From assembly GCF_044987625.1 (NCBI RefSeq), contig NZ_JBJDSB010000003.1:124001-188000 (forward strand): 64,000 nt of DNA. The letters run 5' to 3'. Each line of letters opens with the position of its first letter. Position 1 is the stretch's first letter. Positions 8,162-14,337 of this stretch are shown piece after piece. Position numbers and translations under genes: made by a program. Below the pieces are notes generated by a model that had not been told where the DNA came from, made no database searches, and saw only the letters and a program-made list of their open reading frames with translations. The stretch is from Desulfobaculum sp044987625. Lineage in GTDB: Bacteria; Desulfobacterota; Desulfovibrionia; Desulfovibrionales; Desulfovibrionaceae.

Positions 8162-8194
8162 AAGGGGGCCGGGGAGGGGAGGCCCGGCCCCCTT
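8162..8194. terminator. Very GC-rich intercistronic hairpin in the early operon
   Basis: AAGGGGGCCGGG pairs perfectly with CCCGGCCCCCTT over 12 bp. It lies in the 135-bp gap between the genes ending at 8202 and starting at 8066. There is no T-run, so it may slow polymerase, stabilise mRNA ends or act as a Rho-type stop. Nothing else coding is seen in the gap. Confidence 0.5.
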
Positions 8195-8201
8195 GGGTGG
8201 G

Positions 8202-8924
8202 TTAGGCGATCACACTCACGCCTTCGGGCAGGTTCGTCTGGAGGTACTTCCGAATGGCGATGGCTACGCCCTGTTTCCATGCGCCGCCATCGGCGTCGAT
8301 GAGTCTGCACACGACACCGCGTTCGCTCTGCGACATGCGGAACACGAACTGGCGTTCGGGCTGTTCGATTTCATGGAACGTGCTGTACGGGTACAGCTTG
8401 CAGGGGTTGGGCAGCTCTACCTGCTGCAAGCGTGCGACTCCGGCGCGGGCGTTGACGTGCTGCGTGACGCCGTCGTCGATGATATCGGTGGAGGATTCCA
8501 CGCGGACTCCTGCAACAATTTTCAGCATGGCTTCTCGGTCGCCGCCTTCGCCGAACTGCGCCTGCAAGTTCGTGATGAATTCATCCGTCGAAATCCACTG
8601 GTCGAAGACATACGAAGGAAGCAGGGGGGCGGCGGTCACGTAGTTCGGGCGCTGGAGGAAGTCGTCCGTCAGCTTGTCGCGCACTGCCACTTTGGTCGGG
8701 CCATCGACGTGGACGACAAGGTTTTCCAGTTCCAAGTTGTCACGGTTGTCGGTGAGGTAGTTGACCAGCGCGGTCAGCGTAGAGACGCGCAAGGTTTCCG
8801 GCATGGGGGCCAAGACTTCGTGCGCCGATTTGGTCAGGTACTTGCGTCCCTCAATTTCAATGACTTCGGGGCGTTCATTTTCTGCGCCCACTTTGAGAAC
8901 GCTTTCGAAAAGGGATTTGAGCAT
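8202..8924 (-). CDS. Conserved phage early protein of unknown function
   Basis: 240 residues. Recognisable blocks are VSTLTALVNYLTDNRDNLEL, FDQWISTDEFITNLQAQF, DDGVTQHVNARAG, LPNPCKLYPYSTF and IEQPERQFVFRM. I recall similar proteins in many Clostridium and delta-proteobacterial phages, usually beside a homolog of the preceding gene, but none with a proven role. The start forms TAATG with the upstream stop, so the two genes are coupled. A link to replication or recombination is only positional. Confidence 0.7.
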   Translation of the reverse strand: MLKSLFESVLKVGAENERPEVIEIEGRKYLTKSAHEVLAPMPETLRVSTLTALVNYLTDNRDNLELENLVVHVDGPTKVAVRDKLTDDFLQRPNYVTAAPLLPSYVFDQWISTDEFITNLQAQFGEGGDREAMLKIVAGVRVESSTDIIDDGVTQHVNARAGVARLQQVELPNPCKLYPYSTFHEIEQPERQFVFRMSQSERGVVCRLIDADGGAWKQGVAIAIRKYLQTNLPEGVSVIA

Positions 8925-9289
8925 TAGTTAGCGCCTCCTGCTTTGCGGAACGGGGTGACGTTATCGGGTTCGACTTCAGGTAACAGGTGCTGGCCGGGGT
9001 TGTAGGGGCCAAGCTCGGCGGCTACGGCCGTTCCGGTCTGGTCCTTATCCACATAGAGGGTGGAATCCATGGGGGCCTGTGGGGCAAGGGCCGTCTTGGT
9101 GCCGATCTGGCACGTGACGTTCTGGCGGTCCGCGCTCGGTGTGAGGGTGATTTCCAGCGTGACCTTGCGTTTTTTCTTGGGGTCCGTGTTGGGGTCCAGA
9201 ATGTTGTCCCACGCCTCGCTCAAGCAGTAGTCGAATGCCTCGATAGCGGCACCGCCTTTGAGGTTGGCAAGAGAGACGTATCCATCTTC
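8924..9289 (-). CDS. Conserved phage early protein, 'replication terminator'-like label in some phages
   Basis: 121 residues from the ATG at 9289, chosen because CGGAGG lies ten bases upstream; the ATG at 9331 has no Shine-Dalgarno. The core is LANLKGGAAIEAFDYCLSEA, ILDPNTDPKKKRKVTLEITL and KTALAPQAPMDSTLYV. Homologs in Firmicutes phages often carry the label replication terminator protein, for which I know no solid evidence. It is coupled by TAATG to the following gene. Confidence 0.7.
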   Translation of the reverse strand, partial: EDGYVSLANLKGGAAIEAFDYCLSEAWDNILDPNTDPKKKRKVTLEITLTPSADRQNVTCQIGTKTALAPQAPMDSTLYVDKDQTGTAVAAELGPYNPGQHLLPEVEPDNVTPFRKAGGAN

Positions 9290-9402
9290 CATAAGAAGAA
9301 CCTCCGGTTGCGGGTTTGGTTGGTTTTGCATCTGTCAGTACTGTGCGCTATTGGTCTGGCTGTATCTTGCTTCACCTATTAACCAGTAAAGGAGTATGAA
9401 AG

Positions 9403-9663
9403 ATGCAGTTCGAAGGTGCCCTGATAAAAGAACAGGGCGTGACATTTGCAATTGTCGTCGTGAAACAGCATGTGCTGAATAATTCCACTCAGCGGGAAGA
9501 TGTTCAGCGACAATTCACGCATTTTTTCCAAAACCCTGTTGTGCTGATGGCTCAAGATAGCAGCGGACGTTCTAAGTTTTGGGGACGCCCGGATTTAGTG
9601 GACTTCCTTGTGAATGTCCCCGTTTCACTTATTCCGTGGAAGAAATACACCATCAGTAATTGA
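9403..9663 (+). CDS. Small conserved hypothetical protein on the opposite strand
   Basis: 86 residues: MQFEGALIKEQGVTFAIVVV, then VVLMAQDSSGRSKFWGRPDL and VPVSLIPWKKYTISN. AAAGGAG lies upstream. I recall this fold-like small protein as widespread and uncharacterised in bacteria and mobile elements. It is a lone rightward gene inside the leftward region and its last 39 bp overlap the tail of the convergent gene at 9625-9849. Probably an accessory (moron) gene. Confidence 0.65.
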   Translation: MQFEGALIKEQGVTFAIVVVKQHVLNNSTQREDVQRQFTHFFQNPVVLMAQDSSGRSKFWGRPDLVDFLVNVPVSLIPWKKYTISN

Positions 9664-9849
9664 TAGTTGCCTAAGGTACTCCAGCGCTTTCGTGAGGGCC
9701 TCGGAACTTTCGCGAAGGCGCTGGGGTGAGGTGGACAGCAAGACGTTGTTGTCGGCGTAGAAGCCAAAGATCACTTCATTGCCGTCTGAGACTTCAATGT
9801 TGACTCCATTCGGTCTCCATTCGGCTTGCCTGTTGTCCTCATCAGGCAT
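9625..9849 (-). CDS. Hypothetical early phage protein
   Basis: 74 residues: MPDEDNRQAEWRPNGVNIEV, then FGFYADNNVLLSTSPQRLRE. AAGGAGG fixes the start at 9849; upstream codons are rejected. It follows the 43-residue membrane peptide by 23 bp and overlaps the convergent gene by 39 bp at its 3' end. Not recognised. Confidence 0.65.
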   Translation of the reverse strand: MPDEDNRQAEWRPNGVNIEVSDGNEVIFGFYADNNVLLSTSPQRLRESSEALTKALEYLRQLSITDGVFLPRNK

Positions 9850-9872
9850 TTTCCCTCCTTTTACTTTGCGGG

Positions 9873-10004
9873 TTAGATGGTGCCGGTTATCCACTGCCCT
9901 GCGGCCACGAGGGCCATGTATGCGGCGAGGAAACAAACGGCTCCTACGGTGCGCCACGCAAGAAGGGCGACGGTATGCAGGGTTCTACGGAACTGTGCAG
10001 GCAT
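9873..10004 (-). CDS. 43-residue membrane peptide
   Basis: A short gene with a near-perfect AAGGAGG and eight-base spacing. The product, MPAQFRRTLHTVALLAWRTV then GAVCFLAAYMALVAAGQWIT and GTI, has a basic N-terminus and one long hydrophobic helix. It lies between the duplicated tail-chaperone pair and the gene at 9849 in the leftward operon. A role in superinfection exclusion or lysis timing would suit such a peptide but is inference. Confidence 0.6.
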   Translation of the reverse strand: MPAQFRRTLHTVALLAWRTVGAVCFLAAYMALVAAGQWITGTI

Positions 10005-10055
10005 GGTGTTGCCCTCCTTGTGTGGCGGGTTTTGGTTGTTGATGATTTTGTGGAG

Positions 10056-10196
10056 TCAGTTAGCGGTTGCCTTCGGTATGTCTGCAATCCAAGCAAGCAT
10101 GTCCTCCACGGGCATGCTTGTTAGCTCTGCGAACGACCATCCTGTGTAGTTCGCAAGAAGAAGCACGCACCGCCGCGCCTCAGGCGGCGTTAAGAA
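10056..10196 (-). CDS. Second copy of tail-chaperone extension E' (reached by -1 frameshift)
   Basis: This 46-codon frame (LTPPEARRCVLLLANYTGWS then FAELTSMPVEDMLAWIADIP) has no start of its own. It is reached if ribosomes slip back one base on the eight T residues ending the E-like gene (10202-10195). It aligns residue for residue with the E' segment of the true tail operon at 34308-34448, including length. A GC hairpin, GCCGCC/GGCGGC type, follows the slip site as in the tail copy. Confidence 0.7.
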   Translation of the reverse strand, partial: FLTPPEARRCVLLLANYTGWSFAELTSMPVEDMLAWIADIPKATAN

Positions 10197-10429
10197 AAAA
10201 AATCCCGGTAGGCCTCCTGAAGCTTGGTATAGTCCTTGAGGTCCATGTCTTTGAGCACCTCGGGTGACACCTCGCACAAGTTTGCGAACAGGTTAAACTC
10301 CTGTTCTGCGCTGCTCTCTGTCTCGCTTTGGACGGCGATTTGGTCACGTACCTTAGGGCGGCGCATGTGGAGGGTGTCCAGACGCTGGCCTTTAAACTCC
10401 ACAGGGTAATCAAGCGATATCCGCTCCAC
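10190..10429 (-). CDS. Second copy of the P2-type tail assembly chaperone E, in the early operon
   Basis: 79 residues, starting at GTG with AAAAGGAGG upstream. The sequence ERISLDYPVEFKGQRLDTLH then MRRPKVRDQIAVQS and LFANLCEVSPEVL closely parallels the tail gene at 34078-34314. It ends DFFS with GAT TTT TTT TCT TAA, keeping a slippery run. In P2-type phages E and E+E' chaperone the tape measure during tail assembly. Finding a second pair outside the tail operon, first in the repressor-controlled leftward transcript, is unusual. Confidence 0.85.
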   Translation of the reverse strand: MERISLDYPVEFKGQRLDTLHMRRPKVRDQIAVQSETESSAEQEFNLFANLCEVSPEVLKDMDLKDYTKLQEAYRDFFS

Positions 10430-10544
10430 TGCTTCCTCCTTTTGATGTCGCAGATGTCGGGCAGTTCTGAATGGATCGGTATTCACAGACAACGGGGTAC
10501 TTGCCGGGGATACGCAGCTTCCGGCGTGCTCCAGTCCGCCGCAT
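10410..10544 (-). CDS. Possible small basic peptide upstream of the E copy
   Basis: 44 codons: MRRTGARRKLRIPGKYPVVC then EYRSIQNCPTSATS. GGAG lies ten bases upstream and the end overlaps the E-like start by 20 bp. Arg/Lys-rich N-terminus, no recognised family. It may be a leader peptide or chance ORF. Confidence 0.3.
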   Translation of the reverse strand: MRRTGARRKLRIPGKYPVVCEYRSIQNCPTSATSKGGSSGADIA

Positions 10545-10613
10545 GTTCGTCTAGCTCCGGGGAGCGCCTAGCGAACGGCTCAGAGTGGGAGGAAGTGTTG
10601 CGTTGAGATAGAG

Positions 10614-10663
10614 TGTTTCATCAGCGGAACATTTTGGTCAAGAAAAATTTCACCGATGAAACA
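10614..10663. promoter_or_regulatory. Leftward early promoter region with two repressor operators
   Basis: Operator 1 (10614-10631) is TGTTTC-ATCAGC-GGAACA; operator 2 (10646-10663) is a weaker AATTTC-ACCGAT-GAAACA. They start 32 bp apart, three helical turns. The same pattern occurs in the repressor/cro gap at 12580-12597. A leftward -35, TTGACC, lies between them, with AACACT 18 bp further on as a weak -10. The layout suggests repressor control of the leftward operon. Confidence 0.5.
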
Positions 10664-10671
10664 GGAAGGGC

Positions 10672-10698
10672 AAAAAGAAACCCCGCCGGGGCGGGGTT
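10672..10698 (-). terminator. Terminator of the AT-rich membrane gene
   Basis: CCCCGC/GCGGGG stem with the A-rich stretch at 10672-10680 on its left, giving T-runs on the minus strand. It lies 7 bp past the stop of the gene at 10705-11841 and isolates it from the operon to its left. Confidence 0.8.
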
Positions 10699-10704
10699 GG
10701 TGAA

Positions 10705-11841
10705 TTAGTTCGCGGTGTAATCTAGAAGATTCGCTTGTTCTGAAAAGGGTTCCGAAGCAAATTTAAAATTCTTTAAAGAGGATAGAGGAACGGAATCTGT
10801 GCGAGGCTCTCCAATACCTATGATGGTGGCATGCTTTTCGCCATTAATGATGTCTAAGTTGATTTGTAGGTTTAGTCGCGGGGATGTTCCTGCATGCATG
10901 TACTCAGATGCTAGCTTGCATATAGTCTGTTTATCTTTTGGGTTTAAGTCTGTCATGCTCGCATTGATGTACGTGCTTCTATAAAGACGGGCTAAACATT
11001 TTTCAAAGCTGTAGTCTGTGACTTTGTATAGTCCATCTATATGAAATCTATCGTGAGAAATCTCTTTCTTTTTGTCTGCAACGACAAGCCTTAATTCTGA
11101 TCCGGATATGGGAGCAGTATTGCCTAATGTTACGGTTGCGTTGTCGCTTATAAATTCTGAAACATTTTTAGGTGTTCTATGGTTTTTTTTGAGTATATTC
11201 TGAGTCCTTGCTATTTCAGCGGTATCAATATTCGCCTCTGCCTCGATTTTCTTGATCATATAGTCGATTTCTTTGCATCTGACTTGAGCTTCTGTCTCAA
11301 GCTCTTTGCATTTTGTTTCGGCTTCTGCCTTTATGCTCGCACAATTTTTTTCAGTGTCAGAGCTTATAGCTTGGCATTTTATTTTGGTGTAAGAATCGAT
11401 TGCACGCCCTGAAAGCCATGCAGTGATGGAGAAGCCAATGATGCCGAATATGTATTTAAGAACTAGCATTTTATTTTCTGGTGAGAATTGGGATGCATAA
11501 GCGAAAACATCGTGCATCCCTTTCCATACATATTCGAGGCAGCCGTCGTTCAATTCTACTTTTACAAGTAGTTGTTCATGTTTATGTACGTCTTTGAGGG
11601 CAATGTGTTGCCCCGTGATAGCATTGTATATACCAAGTATATCTTTTTGGAGACTTTCTACAATTCGTGCTGATTTATAGTCAATGATTGTGGAATCATG
11701 CCACCCTTCGTCGTCGATTTTCAACACGAAATGAAGATTTTCACTTATGAGAAATTCATCAAGTTTAATTGCTCCCGACATTTGGAGTAATGAGGCGAGC
11801 AGTAAGCCATTGGGAGTTCTTGCCGTGAAAGTTTTTCTCAT
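10705..11841 (-). CDS. AT-rich membrane moron with Cys-marked 11-residue repeats
   Basis: 378 residues, unrecognised. Base composition is visibly AT-richer than all neighbours and codons such as AAA, ATA and TTT are common, so it was acquired. Layout: N-terminal domain (1-120), one membrane helix (about 126-144, KYIFGIIGFSITAWLSG), a stalk (154-205) made of 11-residue repeats with cysteine at the third position (C156, C167, C178, C189), and a C-terminal globular domain. The hendecad pattern predicts a right-handed coiled coil. It has its own terminator. Position beside the repressor suits a lysogeny-expressed exclusion or defence gene; function unknown. Confidence 0.85.
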   Translation of the reverse strand: MRKTFTARTPNGLLLASLLQMSGAIKLDEFLISENLHFVLKIDDEGWHDSTIIDYKSARIVESLQKDILGIYNAITGQHIALKDVHKHEQLLVKVELNDGCLEYVWKGMHDVFAYASQFSPENKMLVLKYIFGIIGFSITAWLSGRAIDSYTKIKCQAISSDTEKNCASIKAEAETKCKELETEAQVRCKEIDYMIKKIEAEANIDTAEIARTQNILKKNHRTPKNVSEFISDNATVTLGNTAPISGSELRLVVADKKKEISHDRFHIDGLYKVTDYSFEKCLARLYRSTYINASMTDLNPKDKQTICKLASEYMHAGTSPRLNLQINLDIINGEKHATIIGIGEPRTDSVPLSSLKNFKFASEPFSEQANLLDYTAN

Positions 11842-11957
11842 AAGTATTTCGTTGGGCGTAATGTTTTGAGAGTGCGGTGTCTAATAATTTATTGGCGTTT
11901 AAAGCTTTTACTATACAGGTAGATATACCAATGCTTCTCAGGATCATACCTCACCGT

Positions 11958-11973
11958 AGGCCGCGGTCGGCCT
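11958..11973. terminator. Short hairpin between repressor and moron
   Basis: AGGCCG-CGGT-CGGCCT, 16 bp after the repressor stop (on the minus strand) and without a T-run. It may reduce read-through from the repressor into the moron. No other structure is clear in 11842-11989. Confidence 0.4.
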
Positions 11974-11989
11974 CCTCCCTCAACCACCC

Positions 11990-12535
11990 TTAGGCTGTGT
12001 GCCTAGTGGTGTGGTCGTCTCCTGATTCTTCTTCGTAGAGTTCGGTGGCCCGTTCGAGAATTGTCGTCGGGGTTATGCCGATTGCTTTGCAGATGCTTAT
12101 AAACTCGCCGACGGTCATGGTCTGATCGCCGCTAAGCATGTCGTGGACGTTTTGTGGCTTTGTTTGGTCGCCGAACGCTTTATAGGCAATGGTCTCGGGT
12201 TTTTGGCCGAGGGCTGTGGTCGTGGCTTTGAGAGCTGCGGCCACGTGTTTTTCGTAAGGCGTTGGGATTGGGAGGATAGGGGCGTCTATGTCTATGCCGT
12301 AGACTTCTTCCAGAGGAATGCGAAGGGCATCGATGTACCTGACCATGTCACGGAAGGAGATGCGGTCTCCCCCTGCGCCATAGTCCAGCCATCTCTTCAC
12401 TGTCGCTCGGCTTACTTTCAGTAGTTTGCCGATGGCGTCGAGAGTTTTTCCTTCCTCACGGAGTTTGCGAACCCTAAGCATAACCGCGCCCCAAGCGCGT
12501 TCATTAACCCTGTAACTTTCCATGCTTTCATTCAT
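11990..12535 (-). CDS. Phage repressor-like HTH protein
   Basis: 181 residues from the ATG at 12535, with AAGGA upstream. The N-terminal HTH (about 20-55) reads LREEGKTLDAIGKLLKVSRA then TVKRWLDYG. A second helical region near 135-170 (QNVHDMLSGDQTMTVGEFIS) resembles another HTH. It is divergent from the Cro-like gene with 70 bp between, the standard immunity-region layout. No Ser-Lys autoprotease motif is evident, so RecA-triggered self-cleavage is not predicted. It probably binds the TGTTTC-N6-GKAACA sites. Confidence 0.75.
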   Translation of the reverse strand: MNESMESYRVNERAWGAVMLRVRKLREEGKTLDAIGKLLKVSRATVKRWLDYGAGGDRISFRDMVRYIDALRIPLEEVYGIDIDAPILPIPTPYEKHVAAALKATTTALGQKPETIAYKAFGDQTKPQNVHDMLSGDQTMTVGEFISICKAIGITPTTILERATELYEEESGDDHTTRHTA

Positions 12536-12579
12536 AGGATGTTCCTTGTTCCGTGGGTGAAAAACGTCGTTGACTAATC

Positions 12580-12597
12580 TGTTACACTGTGGAAACA
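12580..12597. promoter_or_regulatory. Operator in the repressor/cro divergent region
   Basis: On the minus strand it reads TGTTTC-CACAGT-GTAACA, the same 18-bp pattern as at 10614-10631. It lies immediately after TTGACT (12570-12575), a likely rightward -35, so binding would block the cro promoter. Confidence 0.5.
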
Positions 12598-12605
12598 TTT
12601 CGGGC

Positions 12606-12845
12606 ATGCCAAACGTACTTGAACAATTTCGGCTGTGTAACGCGCTGAGTTTCGCTGAAATAGGCAGGCGTGTCGGGCTTAGCCGCGTGTCTGTCCTTAT
12701 GCACTGTAAGGGTGAGCGGCCAATAGGTGGGGAAGCGGCCATCCGTTATTCCGTCCATTTGGGTATCCCGCTCCAGCAACTGCGTCCGGATTTGTTCAAG
12801 GCGTTTACATGCGTCGCCAAAGGTGCGCCAAAGAAGGTCGCCTAA
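12606..12845 (+). CDS. Cro-like HTH regulator
   Basis: 79 residues: MPNVLEQFRLCNALSFAEIG then RRVGLSRVSVLMHCKGERPI. The HTH spans about 15-45 and PLQQLRPDLF follows, as in YdaS/Cro-type phage regulators. The start at 12606 is preferred over TTG at 12570, which is better read as a -35 element. It is the first rightward gene and should turn on the lytic programme. Confidence 0.75.
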   Translation: MPNVLEQFRLCNALSFAEIGRRVGLSRVSVLMHCKGERPIGGEAAIRYSVHLGIPLQQLRPDLFKAFTCVAKGAPKKVA

Positions 12846-12921
12846 GTTTGGCACAGTATAACCCAAAAAGCTGCGCGTCAGCTAAGCGAACGCGCGGGGT
12901 GGTGTCTCCAAGGGGGCGAGG

Positions 12922-13377
12922 ATGAAAGATGGTCTGCAACCGTGGGAGATGATGCGCGAGGCGAAAGACGCGCTCGGCATCGCGGCCTTGCAACGGATTT
13001 ACGTTGTTGGGGTCAAGAGTTTGTACAAGCAAATGAAAAATCCGGATTACGCGGGCGAGACGCACAAGCCTGTCATCCAGCGTGTTCGGATGATGCTGCA
13101 CGACCTCAACAACGCTGGAGCAAGTGAGCTTGCACGGGCCATGCTGAACTACATGGCGGTACCCCTTGAGGTTCATGTCGTGCCCAACGCCTCGGCTAGG
13201 CCGGACAAGGACAACATGCAGGATGAGTGCTTGGACGACTACCCGTGTCTCGTCGCCCTGCATGATGCAATTCGCTCCGGTCAGGACGTGCGGGCGATTG
13301 AGAGCTTGGCCGAGGAGGTTAAGCGCGAAGTGGATGAAACCGTGGTGGCATACCGCAACGAACAGGAAGGGAGGTAG
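12922..13377 (+). CDS. Phage regulatory-type protein (unassigned)
   Basis: 151 residues, AAGGGGG upstream. MREAKDALGIAALQRIYVVG then VKSLYKQMKNPDY suggests a helical DNA-binding N-terminus, similar in style to CII-type or chromosome-partition-like phage regulators, but I cannot place it in a named family. It follows cro by 76 bp and leads the early rightward operon. Confidence 0.65.
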   Translation: MKDGLQPWEMMREAKDALGIAALQRIYVVGVKSLYKQMKNPDYAGETHKPVIQRVRMMLHDLNNAGASELARAMLNYMAVPLEVHVVPNASARPDKDNMQDECLDDYPCLVALHDAIRSGQDVRAIESLAEEVKREVDETVVAYRNEQEGR

Positions 13378-13379
13378 CT

Positions 13380-13544
13380 ATGGCGCAAAACCGCTGCCCG
13401 ATCTGCGGCGCGCCGACTGCGCGCCCGTACTGTAGCGCCGGGTGCTTCAATGGGCGTAACGGCCTGCGCAGGTATCCTGATGTTGGGAAGGTGAAGACGG
13501 TTGGTGAGGTGAAGGCCGTGAAGATTAAGAACGTAAGGAGGTAA
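13380..13544 (+). CDS. 54-residue zinc-ribbon protein
   Basis: A gene too short for usual ORF cut-offs: MAQNRCPICGAPTARPYCSA then GCFNGRNGLRRYP. Cysteines C6, C9, C18 and C22 form CX2C...CX3C, a zinc-binding ribbon, followed by a Val/Lys-rich tail. GGGAGG overlaps the previous stop. It likely binds nucleic acid or a protein partner; unassigned. Confidence 0.65.
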   Translation: MAQNRCPICGAPTARPYCSAGCFNGRNGLRRYPDVGKVKTVGEVKAVKIKNVRR

Positions 13545-13549
13545 GGACG

Positions 13550-13714
13550 ATGGCGGAAGCTGAAAAGGTACAGCTCAAGACGAAAGTCGAGAGTGAGCTT
13601 GGTTGTGAGCTGGTGGATATCGTGAATGTCCTTGGAGACTTGGGCGTCCCCAAGGACAAGATTTTAGACGTGCTTGGTTGTCGGCTTAACGAGGCTTTCT
13701 GTCAGCTTCGTTAA
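13550..13714 (+). CDS. 54-residue hypothetical protein
   Basis: MAEAEKVQLKTKVESELGCE then LVDIVNVLGDLGVPKDKILD and CRLNEAFCQLR. AAGGAGG lies upstream, 5 bp after the zinc-ribbon stop. Helical; its last 29 bp overlap the convergent gene at 13686-13874. Not recognised. Confidence 0.6.
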   Translation: MAEAEKVQLKTKVESELGCELVDIVNVLGDLGVPKDKILDVLGCRLNEAFCQLR

Positions 13715-13874
13715 GGGCGTCAAGTGTGCTCTCAAAGACTGCGCTGGGGCTGAGGTCTGCACCGCCTTTTGCGGCTGCATAAGCGAGTACATAGGCAAGC
13801 TTATAGTTGTCGGGTTTGTCATTCAGCAGAGATCTGATGTGATACAGCTCATTTTTAGGGGTAGATTCTGACAT
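13686..13874 (-). CDS. Small leftward hypothetical protein
   Basis: 62 residues, MSESTPKNELYHIRSLLNDK then LAYVLAYAAAKGGADL. AAAGGAG five bases before the ATG. It is antisense to the surrounding rightward operon and overlaps the 3' end of the previous gene, so it may be a separately expressed lysogenic or regulatory gene. Confidence 0.55.
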   Translation of the reverse strand: MSESTPKNELYHIRSLLNDKPDNYKLAYVLAYAAAKGGADLSPSAVFESTLDALNEADRKPR

Positions 13875-13941
13875 GATTTCTCCTTTCTGGTTAGGTGGTT
13901 AATGAATTGGACAAGAAAGGCGATACCAGAAAGGCGAATGC

Positions 13942-13992
13942 AAAAAAAGCCCCCCGGCGGCTACCGAGGGGCAGGGTTCTAGCGAGCGCTAG
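13942..13992 (-). terminator. Leftward terminator plus adjacent palindrome
   Basis: On the minus strand GCCCC...GGGGC with inner CGG/CCG pairs ends in seven T residues (13948-13942). Just upstream on that strand is the perfect palindrome CTAGCGAGCGCTAG (13979-13992). No recognised minus-strand gene lies to the right, so a short leftward transcript from about 13993-14330 is implied. Confidence 0.55.
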
Positions 13993-14109
13993 ATACCTAA
14001 AAGACGAAACCAAAGTATGCCACGGAGCATGCGAAAACGCAAGGAAATGGGTCGCATGAAAACATACGCTCCCTTGACAATACTTCGGACCTTGGGCAAT
14101 GGTGGCCTC

Positions 14110-14127
14110 ACTAAATCTGCTGGGGGT
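14110..14127 (+). repeat. Direct repeat copy 1 flanking the structured RNA
   Basis: ACTAAATCTGCTGGGGGT; 17 of 18 bases match 14314-14331, 204 bp away. The intervening stretch contains the three-way-junction RNA. Confidence 0.7.
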
Positions 14128-14214
14128 CCCTCCGCCCTCGCGTCTCAGGCTACTGGGTCGCATTCGGAGGTTTTGTTTTCTAAGGCTTCTCAGTGCCGCG
14201 TCTTTGGACGTGGT

Positions 14215-14296
14215 AAAAAGAGCGGCACAGTGTCCGGTATCCGTGAGGACCGGGGGTTCCCAGCAGAACCTAGTAGCACTGTGTCGCTCTTTTTTT
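14215..14296 (+). ncRNA. Three-way-junction structured RNA with U-tail
   Basis: An 18-bp outer stem forms between 14215-14232 and 14277-14294 with one G-U pair. Inside are a 7-bp hairpin with two-base bulge and a GTGA (GNRA-type) loop (14234-14253) and a 5-bp hairpin GGTTC/GAACC (14255-14270). The outer stem ends in seven T residues, so the RNA could terminate itself. TTGACA at 14074 with a poor -10 could start it. No matching Rfam family came to mind. It could equally be an elaborate terminator or attenuator before the replication operon. Confidence 0.6.
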
Positions 14297-14313
14297 GTTA
14301 TGGGCGACACCAT

Positions 14314-14331
14314 ACTAAATCTGCTGGAGGT
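14314..14331 (+). repeat. Direct repeat copy 2, overlapping a ribosome-binding site
   Basis: ACTAAATCTGCTGGAGGT; here the GGAGG is the Shine-Dalgarno of the gene at 14338. Copy 1 at 14110 has GGGGG and no following gene start, suggesting a duplicated initiation region separated by the RNA. Confidence 0.7.
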
Positions 14332-14337
14332 GCCGTT

